Made by a program: the position numbers and the translations under genes. From Sycobia sp. Sy_11 (Eukaryota > Arthropoda > Insecta > Hymenoptera > Epichrysomallidae), in NCBI GenBank assembly GCA_018907035.1, contig JACCIC010000037.1, positions 1,171,501 to 1,235,500 of the forward strand: a stretch of DNA of 64,000 nucleotides, in the 5' to 3' direction. The notes beneath the pieces were generated by a model. That model was not told where the DNA came from and made no database searches. It was given only the letters and a program-made list of their open reading frames with translations. Shown here piece after piece: positions 36,781-48,545 of this stretch. The first letter of the stretch is position 1, and each line of letters opens with the position of its first letter.

Positions 36781-39700
36781 GGTTGGTGGCAGAAAGTGGG
36801 TTACGCTGACTCTAAATTGCGTTCGGTGCGGGAGAGCCGATATTGGATCGCGATAAATGTCGCATAGGACTTAATTATTTTTATTTTATTGGTGATTCTC
36901 TGGGATTGCTCCAAATAATCGGTTCGGTTTTTACATTATTGGGCACTGCAGTATTTTCCATTTAACAAGGATTTTTATTAACATTATTATAATATTGGAA
37001 AGCATTTGCTATAGCTGAATAAGTGTGGATAACTATTTATTTCAATATTTAACATTTTTACAAGTATATAAAAAAAGATAACTACAACATGGAAGAGTTG
37101 TTCTATACGAATTACATAATCAGTTCAGTCAATTATGTTTGCAAACTGTATATTGTAACTGCAAAAGTATACATTTTAATATACTATATATAATTGCTTA
37201 ATAAGTTTCACTATTCATTATTAATTTCATAATAAATATTGCAGGTTTTTATAAGAATTAGCTTAAAATATTGATTTGACTCTCACTAATGCAATATTTC
37301 AGTTTCTAAATATCAGTGACATCGAACAATTTATGCAGATTCAAATTGTTGCTTATGAAACAAATACTTCACTAAAATTATTTTTTTTGTCCACTGCAAC
37401 TTTAAATTTTTAATTTAGTCTTACTATAGAATACAGAGTGATAATACAGGTAATTTTGTGAATATTTTTAATTAACACTTTTTAACAAAAAATTTCTCCA
37501 AGTATACAAAAAACTTTACATTGATTATAGGTAGTTAAACATTTTAACAAGTCATTTCTAGTACAAATATACAACTGGATTATTATTCTATTAAGAAGAA
37601 ATATAGATGCGCTGTAAATAGAAATACTCCATAACTTGCTCATGCCTTTAATTATTATTGAAGACACAATATATTTAAGTGAAAGATAATGAAGAAAATC
37701 GAAGCTAATTAGGATACTATAGAACTATAAATATAATACATTGAGTTACGTCATAGAAAAGCCTTGGCATTCTTCAATATTTTATTTACTAATTGAAATT
37801 ATAAGCTTATATTCATCTTTTGAAGAGTTTGACAGTATTGATCAGGAATTTCCTCTTTGAAAAATCAACTACATAGTTGAACCCATTTGGTTTATCAGTC
37901 CATTGTAAAATAACCAGTTATCTCGTTTTTATTTTATTATACCTTTGGACAAATGCATATGAACAAAGATGTGTCTGATTTAAGAACAAAACAATAATTT
38001 CACAAATGTGACAAAATTTAGAATTGAATGTTGTTATCGAAACAAAATATTATTGAAACTATATATATATATATATATATATATTACATATTAAAAAAAT
38101 TGAAACTAAAATAAATATATGATTTGATTAGATTGAATATATCCTGTAAATTAACGTTGAATAAATTCGATTCTATAATTTTTAGTGTGAAAATTTAATA
38201 ATAAAACAACTTTATAAATAATAACAACTTTATAACACTGATGTCGAAAATTGTACTTTTTTTACTTACGGTAAAGTATCTACATATAAACTATGGAATA
38301 AAATGGAGAATTATTTTTGTACACTTATTAAATGCTTGGAACTGCATTTTTTTCAAAAGGTATTCTACATAAAGCCTATCTTTGGGATAACATCTTTATA
38401 AAATTCTGTCTATTTTCAGTTAGGAGAATAATTTTCATTGTATACGGATGTAGATTTGTTTCGGTATTAAAGTCTATTTTTAACTAGATTCTAATAATAG
38501 AGAATTTTTAAGTTACTTATAAATACTTATTTTTCAATTTTATAATAAATAACTTCTTCTGTCTTGTAAATCGTTCTATCCTTATTTTATTGTTGTTTCT
38601 CAAAAAAAGGGATTGTTGATCATTAATAAGCTGATTTGTTCTCTTACAGTTTTGGTATTGTGCTAACAAATTTTAATATAAATAATTTAATGAATGATTT
38701 GATTATGTTAGCGAAATATTTATTCGTAATATAATTAAAGGGGAGAAGATCTTAAATTATTGTTTGAAAAGATTTTTAGAAAGTAATAAAAGATTTTCTA
38801 CTCATGAAGAAAAGAAGATTATGGAATTTATTTTTACCGTTGCTTATAAAATATATCAGATTGAAAAAATCTTTTCTGGACGGATTAGGGAAACGAGTAA
38901 GAAGTAAAAATACTTTTTATTAAGAGCGCTAATTAATACAACTCTTCTAGAACGAAATGAAAATCTTACTATATTCATGAACAAAAAGAAAAGGCAAGAC
39001 ACTTTCAGGGAGCATAAATTTTCTCATGCTCGGTAAATACCGAAGCTGAGACAAATGTACACGTACCCGGGGAAAGTGACCGTGTCGGTGATAAAACGTA
39101 AAGTTCTAAAAGCATAAGTATTCAGGGGGCGAGCATTACTCACAAAAAGCCGAGAGATTTCGACGGAGACAAGAAGAAAATTTTCGGGTTGAAAAGTTGG
39201 AAAAAGATATCACGCGAAAGAGAGAGGATTCCGAGCTTATCGTTGTTTTGCAAGAGAAATTAAATGAGTTTCTGACTTAGAATAGGAAAAAAAGGGGCGA
39301 AACTTTTTTCCGTCACTCGAGGGAATTATTAATTATTTTAAAGAAATGTTATATAATTATTGCATATAAATTATAAGGCAAGCGAATCTCACATTTATGC
39401 ATTTAAGATAATTATTAAATAAAATATATTGGCTACAGTTCACAGAATGTTTGTAACTGGAAGCGCCAAAATTAGCGTATCACAATCAAAATTTAAGAAT
39501 ACTTTTTCTAAATGTATAATTACGATTTATATAATATAAAATAAAATGAATATGCAACGTAATAAAAACAGTCAGTTTTCATAATATCAGTTCATTTCAA
39601 CTGCTTTAAATCTGGGCTTTATCGAAGTGTTCGATAAATCGTAAAATTTTCCTGATGGGTGTATTGCGCAAATTACAGAAGCGGTAAAATTGAAATGTAT

Positions 39701-40539
39701 AATTAACAATACCTGAAATGGATGCATTAAGTTAATCCCTTGAATTGGCAGTAGAAAATATACTTCTTAACGATCATTGGATGCATTCATAGAAATGTAA
39801 CAGAGAAAATCAATAATCTATCGAATAAATAAAATTCTTTTTAATGGTAAATCATAAGAAAATCCATTCTCTTTTATTCTTTGAAAAAAATAAAAGTACT
39901 TATTTTATTTTTCTTATTAGGAAAGATTTCAATATTTTCTTGTTTTTTAAAAATTTTTGTTAAGGTGATATTTCTATTTATTTGTAGTTACAAGTTTCAA
40001 TATTATTATTTGTCTATTGTGAATGGTATGAATTGTAAAGTTTTGTCTAACACGATGTTCAAGATTGATTTACAGAATGAGATAATGTAATTGAATAATG
40101 ATTGAGGATATACTTGCTTATTGCTTATTGCTTATGGATATACTCACTATTGAGAACAATGAATAAAGTGAATGTTGACAAATATAATAGAAATACATGA
40201 AATTATTGATTTTTTGAAATGTTCTAAATTTTAGTGTACTAAATTCCATGAAAAGTTTAAAATTATTAAGTTATTCAACCTGATTATTACAAACGATACG
40301 TATACATACTTTTAATGCTATCTGAATCAAACTTAAACTAATCTTTTCGGCCTTATTTGCATTTCTTAGAATTACAAAGAAAAAATTCAGCTTTTTAAGG
40401 TTTATGCAATGCTTGAGTTCGAAATAATTTTATTACATTTCGGTTTTTTAATAATATGTTAAATTATAATAAAATATTAACTCCTGTTATTTTGCCATTA
40501 TATATATATATAATTGCCCAAATTATCGTCACTGTCAAC
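36781..40539. other. AT-rich noncoding stretch, no gene seen
   Basis: Nothing recognised beyond a short (AT)n at 38060-38084. About 38980-39310 is moderately GC-richer but without readable features. Confidence 0.55.
38060..38084. repeat. (AT)n microsatellite
   Basis: About 25 bases of alternating AT. Confidence 0.93.
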
Positions 40540-40615
40540 GGAAGCTGATCGAATCAGTTTGACCTAGTGGATTGTTAGTTGCTCGCATCGGAAACATCTC
40601 GAATCCTATCTGGAA
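40540..40615 (+). mobile_element. tRNA-derived SINE-like head
   Basis: TGACCTAGTGG at 40560-40570 matches the pol III A-box consensus (TGGCNNAGTGG) at all but one position. It is followed by GTTAG-TTGCTCGCATCGGAA, resembling a tRNA D-loop to anticodon stem, and then by ATCTCGAATCC at 40596-40606, a B-box match in its last eight positions. The A-to-B spacing is short, so this is a degraded tRNA-like head rather than a working tRNA gene. The downstream body and tail are not recognisable. Confidence 0.5.
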
Positions 40616-40960
40616 ATGCAATAACGTATCGAATGAAATATTGAACGAAATATCATGAATGATTCTCTAAAAAAAGTGCCTCTTGCTTTATAGAAGCAAT
40701 AATTGCCGAACAAACGTGATTGCCTTTTTTTTTTAAACTATATAGAAATAATATTTTCCGTCTAATCTTTCAAAAAAATTGTACAAGATATGATTAGTAT
40801 TGTTCATTCTCTGTAACTCAAAGTATATATCATAATCAACGTCAATAGCACACGATACATAAATAAGCCAGGGCGTTAAATAAGTTTTGTGCCTTAAGAA
40901 TCGTATAACAAAAAACAAGAAAAATTATACAGCGCATCGCAAAATGCAAACTATACGTAA
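40616..40960. other. AT-rich noncoding stretch, no gene seen
   Basis: Nothing recognised; it may include the decayed body of the SINE-like element. Confidence 0.5.
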
Positions 40961-41319
40961 AACTCTTGAAAATCCAATTTTACGTCCCAAAAAATCCCTT
41001 CGATGCCCCTCGGTCAAGCGTTCGGTATTAAATATACGATCAAACTTTTCGCGGCGTTCGGCACTTGCCGTATTGATTCGCGCAGCTGACGCCCGTCCAA
41101 ATAGACACTTAAAACACTGTAACCCTCAACACGGGTCCGCTATATGTATATAAAATTCGGGAAAGTAATGGCCCGACCCAGATCGTGGGACAAAGTAGCC
41201 CGAGGGGCGACTGTGTCGCGCCGTGCTGCATGTATATATATATTGAATTGCGCACGATGACCCGTGCGGGGGTTTGACTTTGAAAATATTTCCTATATTC
41301 CTGATAGGTCTTCGTCTTT

Positions 41320-41322
<3 letters not shown>
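40961..41322. other. GC-richer island, candidate regulatory DNA
   Basis: Unique sequence with raised GC and several CpGs, ending at a (TC)n tract. Open frames on both strands (40887-41153, 41126-41452) lack domains; the second includes microsatellite-encoded Arg/Glu repeats. Confidence 0.3.

Positions 41323-41359
<37 letters not shown>
41323..41359. repeat. (TC)n microsatellite
   Basis: About 37 bases of alternating TC. Confidence 0.97.
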
Positions 41360-41361
<2 letters not shown>

Positions 41362-42480
41362 TATTGCTTTTCCACTGCAATAATTGAAACCCTGCTTTGG
41401 ATCCATTACATTTGGATTTGGACTTTGTATCTACTACACTAACAAACTCCACCTCCGTTAGAATCCAATATCCATCTCATTACAGGTGCTGATAACTATC
41501 AATGATCATCTTGTTTTCATCTTTTGAAAGATTAATTCTAATAACGGTCAACTTGCTTCTGTGGTTTTAGCTCTATCTACTGCTGGTTCCCCTAAAGGAT
41601 ACAATAATGCTTTGATTAAAGTACTGCTTTGATCTCAATTTTGAGTATATTTTTCAATACTACTCACTACCAATCGGTATTTTTCCATAAGCATGAAAAT
41701 ATTTTGATCTCACTTCTAACGTCAAGGAATTTTTTTATCCACAAGTTTCATTTTTGAATTATCAGAAATATCTGAATTATTCAAATTAACTCAGAATTAA
41801 AATCTTTCGTTCTAATTGCTCGTGGTATTTGCAATGATAATAAAGTATATAAACAATTTTTTTATTAATAACAGAGAATATCATAATTGTTATTTATAAT
41901 AAATGATTTATTTCCCTTATTCTTTCTGATTATTCTAAGGCGTTTAGTACAAATTTTTCATCACCTTAGGAAATTTTAAAGCATTCGGCTGTGTGACTCA
42001 TTTTATTCAATAGTTTCTTAAATAGCTGTAGAGGTGTAGATATGGAAGTGATAGTGACTTTTGCATATTTTCAAGAAATATTTTATTCCTTACCCTACTA
42101 AAACAAAGACGATAGTAGTGAAATATCGATTAAATCAGTACTTATATGTGTTTCATTATCATATTGCATTATTGACACTTTCTTGTATTTTGAATTTAAG
42201 AAAAGACTGGCTAAAAGTCTTGTTTTACAACACATAGATTCTGCTGAAAGATTATTAGAGGAATTTACAAATCTATATGTCGTAATGTAATTTTGCTAGT
42301 CTTTGAAAATATGGTTAGTCTTGAAAATGTTACTCTACTATTGGTACTGCATGGTGGGACACATGGATTTTTAATCATATACAAGTGCTTGCATGTAAAT
42401 TCTTGTATGTTTTTGTTTGAAATTTTAAATTAATATACATATAAACGAATCTCTATGTGCCTATCTATCTGACTATAAAT
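41360..42480. other. AT-rich noncoding stretch, no gene seen
   Basis: Nothing recognised. Confidence 0.6.
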
Positions 42481-42864
42481 CGAACTAACCCCCGCCCCTC
42501 TCTCGCGATTTTCCGCAACGATACCTACGCAGCGACCGCCACCTCCTTAATTTACAGATACGACGAAACGTCGCGACTCCTGCGCATCTCGGCCGTTTCT
42601 CCCATTGTCTGCAAATGCTCCGTGCGTCTTTGTTGTTTGCCGATCGGTCGCAGCAAGGGCAAAAAGGCGTCCGACGCTTGAACAAGAGGCTGAAAGAGCT
42701 CTGCAGCGAGGGTTTGGAGATAAGGCAGGGGCGCGCTCGCGTGGAGACGACGGCAGGCCGACCTCAACCTTCTATTATTGTCGCTGTTACATGTCGCGAT
42801 ATTTGCACACTTCGACCAGCGCTGGTTTGAGGATGGGAGGGAAGATCGATAACTATTTGTGGCT

Positions 42865-42912
<48 letters not shown>

Positions 42913-43400
42913 CATACATACATACATATATACACGTATATGCATACGAATATGTACGTGTGTATTTCCGATATTGATTGTATACACCCTGCTTTTATAT
43001 GTGCGTAGGCGTCGGGGCGATCCGCTGTCGATCTATTAGATAGGATACCTGCAAAGAAGCCGGCTAATCGGAAGTGAAAAATAATTAATTTTACGCGGAT
43101 GGTATACCCGTGCGATCGGCCTCGATGTCATCGCGCGGCTCGCGTCGTTCTGGCGGGCTCGGATCGAGGCTGATAGCTGATACAAAACTCGCGCGCTGGT
43201 CCAATCCTTAATCTTCTACGTTTGACAGCCCGCGGGCGGCGGGACAAGCGGGGGGGGGCGGAACCTGGAGCCGATCCAGCCGTCGAGCGGCGGGCATTAT
43301 AATTGCGTTGAAATGCAAAATTAAAGAAATGACTAATGGTACAGCTACGCATTCAGCCCGTGTATAGAGAAATGGGAGTCGCTTTTACAAAACGGACCAA
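42481..43400. other. Large GC-rich island around an (AT)n tract, candidate promoter/enhancer DNA
   Basis: Two CpG-rich halves (42480-42840 and 42990-43380) flank an (AT)n/(CATA)n tract. The right half contains TTTGACAGCC (homothorax/Meis-type TGACAG) near 43224, an AATCCTTAATC word near 43204, a G-run (about 43250) and GCATTATAATTGCG near 43294. Many overlapping open frames on both strands (42457-43352) have no domain and are expected from the GC bias. It is the longest such island in the window. Confidence 0.4.
42870..42930. repeat. (AT)n plus (CATA)n microsatellite
   Basis: About 38 bases of alternating TA followed by about five CATA units. Confidence 0.97.
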
Positions 43401-43850
43401 CCGTGTATATATGTATGGCGAAATTTTTTTCTCCTCCCTATAGAAAACTTTCTTCCATTCAGAGTCGACTGCGACACTTGATTAATACTGTCTCCCATTT
43501 TTTCTTGTTGGCAACTTTATTATTAAATTTAATTTGAACATTTTTCTTAAAAAAAAAATCAACTTGATTATTCCTCGCGGTCCATCATATAATTATCATT
43601 ATTTTGGAGGTAATACTACATTATGATAGATAATACAGATTATGGATCATATGAATGACCGGTTCTGCTTTAATTAAAGTTGAGCAGAGATTAAAGCTTG
43701 CGCTAAGTATTATAAACAGATTTGAGAACGGAACTGCGGGAATACATTTATTTTCACAATATACAGGTATCAACAATTTTAGTCGATACTGGATGAATTA
43801 TTTTCAAATCTAAATAATATTGTAGTTCGAAACATATGAAATTTGATCAT

Positions 43851-43899
<49 letters not shown>

Positions 43900-44095
43900 C
43901 TCTATTTTTCAGATACTGTTTTCAAATAATTTGTACATCATTTTTTATTGTACATACGCGTTTCTGATTGATGATATTACTTTAAAAAAATCTATCGGGA
44001 AGATTCTTAAATTTAATTTACACAAATTTGCTTAACTTTAAATGAAACTTAATTAGAGCATTATGAACGGTATAGTATCCTTTAGTAAATTGTTA
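43401..44095. other. AT-rich noncoding stretch, no gene seen
   Basis: Contains an (AT)n tract at 43854-43896; otherwise nothing recognised. Confidence 0.6.
43854..43896. repeat. (AT)n microsatellite
   Basis: About 43 bases of alternating AT. Confidence 0.97.
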
Positions 44096-44460
44096 CAAAT
44101 ATAATTGTACGTCCGTCCGTTTCGTGCCTACCAGCTCTAAGAATAAAAATGAAATCTCGCGTAACCGTTTCTAAATTCGCACACGCCTCGTTAAATCCGT
44201 ATTTTTAACTGATTTATACGTCTTCATAGAAGCTTCGTAACTCTGGCTGACACTGGATTTTCCAAGTTCTCCGCCAGCACTCGGGTCGTGTATTCACAAT
44301 CCTCCACTAGCTCGTACTGGGATCCCTTGGGGATTCTCTTTAACTGCTAGACCGTTGGTCGCGTTAATCTCTTGTTTTGTTTTCATTTCGAGAGTCATTC
44401 GCGCAACTAGTATCTTCAAGCTCATAATGATTCTGCATCATCCGCGATATTTGTCTATTC
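44096..44460. other. Higher-complexity island
   Basis: Unique GC-richer sequence between two AT-rich stretches, with no open frame of note. It could be regulatory or an untranslated exon. No specific motif dominates. Confidence 0.3.
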
Positions 44461-44615
44461 GTCTCCAAGATATGAGGAAATATTATTATTTTCAAAGTGA
44501 TTTATATATCGCTCTATAGTACACTTGCATCGAGACGCGTAGCATAACTTGCTTCATTTTTAATGACTAATCTTATATATAGATATGGCTAATTTCTGAC
44601 TTATTAGCTATTATT

Positions 44616-44618
<3 letters not shown>

Positions 44619-44662
<44 letters not shown>
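44619..44662. repeat. (AT)n microsatellite
   Basis: About 44 bases of alternating TA. Confidence 0.97.
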
Positions 44663-44663
<1 letters not shown>

Positions 44664-45440
44664 TCCATATTACTTTGATTCAATATATTTTGAAGTAATG
44701 AGATGCATAATTCAAAGTTACGAAGTGAATTATTATTTAGCATAATATATTTAATAATTAAATAATTCTGCTAAATTGAAATAAATGCAATCATACGTAT
44801 TAAATATACTATTTTTGCTGATTTACTGAGTTTCCCGATACAATTCTTAAATCTGATGCAATTATTAAAATGTTATTAAATCTAGGAAATTCTCGAAAAA
44901 TGGAGAAATTTCAATTATTTAAGACTTTGCTTTAATATGATATTCATTTTAATTCCGCTCATTAGTTGATAATGTATAAATTTATAACTGGATAGAAAAA
45001 TCTATAGAAAGCGAGGAAATTTAAATTTCAGAACCTATTTCATTCGTATAATAGTCTTAAAATAATTGATTTACACCGTTTATCATTCGCAGTCTTATAA
45101 ATTATTTATTTAATTTTTCAGCTATTGTATAAATGAAAAATCAATATAACATAAATTACACAAAAGTGAAATGAACTCATTATACCTCGTATATAATTAT
45201 AACTTGCATTACGTCAATATGTACATATATTGTTTTATAATTTACCAACTTAATTTTAATGATAACGCTCACTTTGTATTTTAATATTTTACTATTGATT
45301 TTTTGATATGATAAATTGATAAATTCGTAAGATTTCGCACCTCAGGCTACAGCTGGCGTGAGTGCGCTGTCGATGCGGCGTTCGCGAAAACAGCTAGCAG
45401 TATAGGAACGCCATGCGGTCGGTAAATTACCTGATACGAC

Positions 45441-45443
<3 letters not shown>

Positions 45444-45488
<45 letters not shown>
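45444..45488. repeat. (CA)n microsatellite
   Basis: About 45 bases of alternating CA. Confidence 0.97.
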
Positions 45489-47330
45489 ATTACAAATAAG
45501 AACTTCGCATATTTTTATATATAAAACTTTCTCTGTCTATTTTTGTGGAGGTGTAAAACGATTATTTTAAATGTAGAAAATTGAATGTTTGTGATATGAA
45601 AGTCCGTTATTATATTTCTCTCATTCACAAATACTTGTTATAAATATAATTTAAAGAATAATAATAAAAAATGGAATGCACTTTTGAAGAATTTGCAATT
45701 GGTCAATGGACTTTTTATTAAACATTTATTAATGTTGTGAAACGGTCTATTAATAATTTGAAACATTTATTTTAAGTTACACTTGTAACGAGAGGCTACG
45801 GCATATGGATGAGGAATTTGATTTAAATTCAGCGAGGTAACTTGGATTGCATCTAAAATTAACCCTGTCAAGTTTTAGAACTTAATGATCTCCCATTCTC
45901 GAGTTATAGTACTTTGTTTTTCACACTTCTATAATTAGTGCCTCCCTGTAATTGAATAGCATATATCGTTAGCGAATAAATAACCTACTCATCTGTAAAG
46001 TAATGTGTGTAAACTTTTTCCAATTTGAATTGCCAATAAATAAGAAACTATATACATTTGTATCAAGTATAATTTTTTTCCGAATATTATAGAAAAATAT
46101 TTAGTAAAAAAATTTTCGTAAGAATTGTAAAGATTGTTGTAAGGTTTGCAAGAACTTCTTCCTCATAGCCGTGAAGAATAATCAAACAAATATATTCTAT
46201 ATAGGTTTTATACTATTAATAATGTGCAATACATACATAAACAATAATATTTAATAACAAATACAAAAAAAATTTGTTATCATAACATAAACGTGTGAAT
46301 ATATGTGATGGAAGGATTGTTCATTTATTATTATACATTAGTTCTTCATATCACCAAGATGCAATAAATGCGTTTTCTACCTACACAATGAATTTTATAG
46401 TTGATTTAAATGTTATATTTAGAATGATATCTTTAGAAATCGTAACAATATAATTTGAATGTAATTTGACGAAAAGGTAGAATTATCGTGATATTTTTAA
46501 AGAGTATCCATTCTTGAACACGTATAAGATTAAGTTGTTTATAAAGCTATGAATTTTGTCAATCGATTTTCATTTACAAATACGAGTTCAAAATAATTTC
46601 ATTAATTTATTTGTTTATTAAAACTTGTTATACTTTCTGTTTTATCACTTTTTTCACATCGTGTATATATCAATATCATCATATTTTCATTAGCAATAGA
46701 GAAATGTCAATACTATAGATTCAAATAATAATTTCAGTAACTGCATGTATCATCTCTTCTAAATAAAATATAATATCTAAATTTAGCTTTTTTAGTGGGG
46801 AATAAAACAAAATAAAAAAGGATCTTTCTGAAAGACTTCAAAAGTTTTGATCTAAATATATCATCAAAAGGCACTCCAAAATATAATAAAATTTGACTTT
46901 AAACATATTTATATAATTTTATTATTCTTGTTTAATTTGTAATTAATTAAAGTTATAGTTAAATTTCTTTCATTTTTTGGAACATTTTTGGAAACGTTAT
47001 TGTTATCCGATAATTATAAAGTGTACGAAAAAGATGTTTATTTTAGCGTTTTGAAATTTCACAAATTCGAATTTAATTGTCCAAATTTCAGTTTTCAGAC
47101 ATGTATTTATAGAGTTCAAAGGAATTGCTTTATACAAAATAGTTTCTTGGACTGAATGCATATTTCGTTCACGACAACACACTCCAGAAAGTAAAATTGC
47201 TCCAGCCGTCAAATTATAGAAATAAGATATTATGTCATAGAGTGTGATTAGATTTGTGTCGTAAAATTTCTCAATAGATTTTTGTTAGAAATTCTCCTTT
47301 TTGCAAACTTCGAAAAGTAAGAAATTCGAG

Positions 47331-47614
47331 ACGTCGCGACAGACCATTTATGGTTGATCGCAATAAACCCTAATTACTTTGTGCGCGCTAATCTGCATAC
47401 ATTCAGAAAATGCGCGCCAGTTCCCACAGGTCAGTGATAATGAGCCTCGGCTCCAAATATGTTTTTTGCGAACGGAGTCGTTGGGATATTTGTAACAGTT
47501 TACAACATGTAAAAATAATAATTATAAAAATTTTATTAATATTTACCAATAAGATTGAATCTAATTTGTTTAATATCTGAAACACTTATACCATTTACGC
47601 CCGCGGAGTAGAAA
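47331..47614 (+). repeat. Possible 5' LTR remnant of the gypsy-type element
   Basis: This GC-richer stretch ends right before a primer-binding-site-like TTGGTGACCCCAACGTGA (47615-47632) and contains an AATAAA word near 47362. By position it should be the 5' LTR or part of it. I found no matching 3' LTR downstream, so the boundaries are guesses. Confidence 0.3.
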
Positions 47615-48545
47615 TTGGTGACCCCAACGTGATTTCTTGTGATTAAAGTTATTAATCGAGTGACTAATGAGAATGGTGCTCAGTGACTTCGCGACTCGGA
47701 TATCCGTCGTGAAAGTCTATGCATCCAGACATTTTCTAGTGCTCGCATTTGTAGAGGCAAAATTAAGGTCTAGTCTGTGCTACTCCAAGCGCAATTCATC
47801 TTAGCAAAGATCATGGATTATAATTTCAAGTATTGCCATACGTTGTCAAGCTTAACGGAAAAGGCTATCGATCAGCTCGACGATCTTCTCACGACTTGGC
47901 TGAACCCGAACAATTATGTGGATTTCAAAAACAAGAGAATCGAACGCTTCGCCGAATCTGATCGTGCTCAAGTGCGTCAACTGTGGGAAAGCGAACAAAT
48001 AGGGGATTGAAAGCCTTCTGAATTTTTCAACTGCTTAAAATCACACACCACGTCTAATACATCAGGAGAATTCATTTTGGAAATGAGGAAGACTCGCCTT
48101 TTCACGCAACTTAAATCCATTCTAGCTGTTTCGATTGAGACTGCTTTGAATAAGATTTTGAAGCTCACAGATATGGTGTACGAGATTAGTCCTCAAGACT
48201 TTATCCGATCGGCTCGCAACCTGTGTCGTTGTTATTAACCCCGTAAAACGTGTTTTGGGCATACACTCAATAACCTTTCTTGTCTATACGGTAAGCACTG
48301 AAGATCTTTTTTCGATACCCTAATGCGTAGAAGCGATCATGAAATGTTCTCTTCCGGAAGCTTTAGAAACTTTTAAAAGCTTACGTCGATACTTAGGCAT
48401 ATTTAACCTTTATCGCTCATTCCTTACGCTGTAAAGATTCTGTATTTATTAGACGAACTGCTAAAAACTGCGAAAAAAGGCAAGCAACGCCATATGGACA
48501 GATGAAATTCGCGATGTCTTATTTAACCTGCGCTTACGGAATAAA
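47615..48545 (+). mobile_element. Dead gypsy-type LTR retrotransposon, gag fused to the end of RT by deletion
   Basis: A primer-binding-site-like motif (47615-47632) is followed by a gag region. The frame 47777-48238 reads through one internal stop (TGA 48008-48010) and carries a capsid-like pattern: an AQFILAKI start, an IERFAESDRAQVRQL block, an SEFF block and an ILAVS block, as in insect gypsy-family gag. From 48231, in other frames, comes a different part of the polyprotein: the segment after the RT active site (an FLVYTVS block, then SLRRYLGIFNLYRSF), then the linker toward RNase H. Nucleocapsid, protease and the RT catalytic core are missing between the two. There are several stops and at least two frameshifts. 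Not functional. Confidence 0.8.

Larger units (their letters stand above)
44461..47330. other. AT-rich noncoding stretch with two microsatellites
   Basis: No gene seen. It holds (AT)n at 44619-44662 and (CA)n at 45444-45488, the latter preceded by about 100 bases of GC-richer unique sequence (45340-45440). Confidence 0.55.

Noticed and set aside
42605..43039. 144-codon plus-strand and overlapping minus-strand frames in the GC island
   Set aside because: Several frames are open at once because of GC bias, and the microsatellite encodes Tyr-Ile repeats. No domain.
47615..48545. Domesticated gag gene
   Set aside because: Internal stop, frameshifts and the deletion junction to RT make a conserved host protein unlikely.
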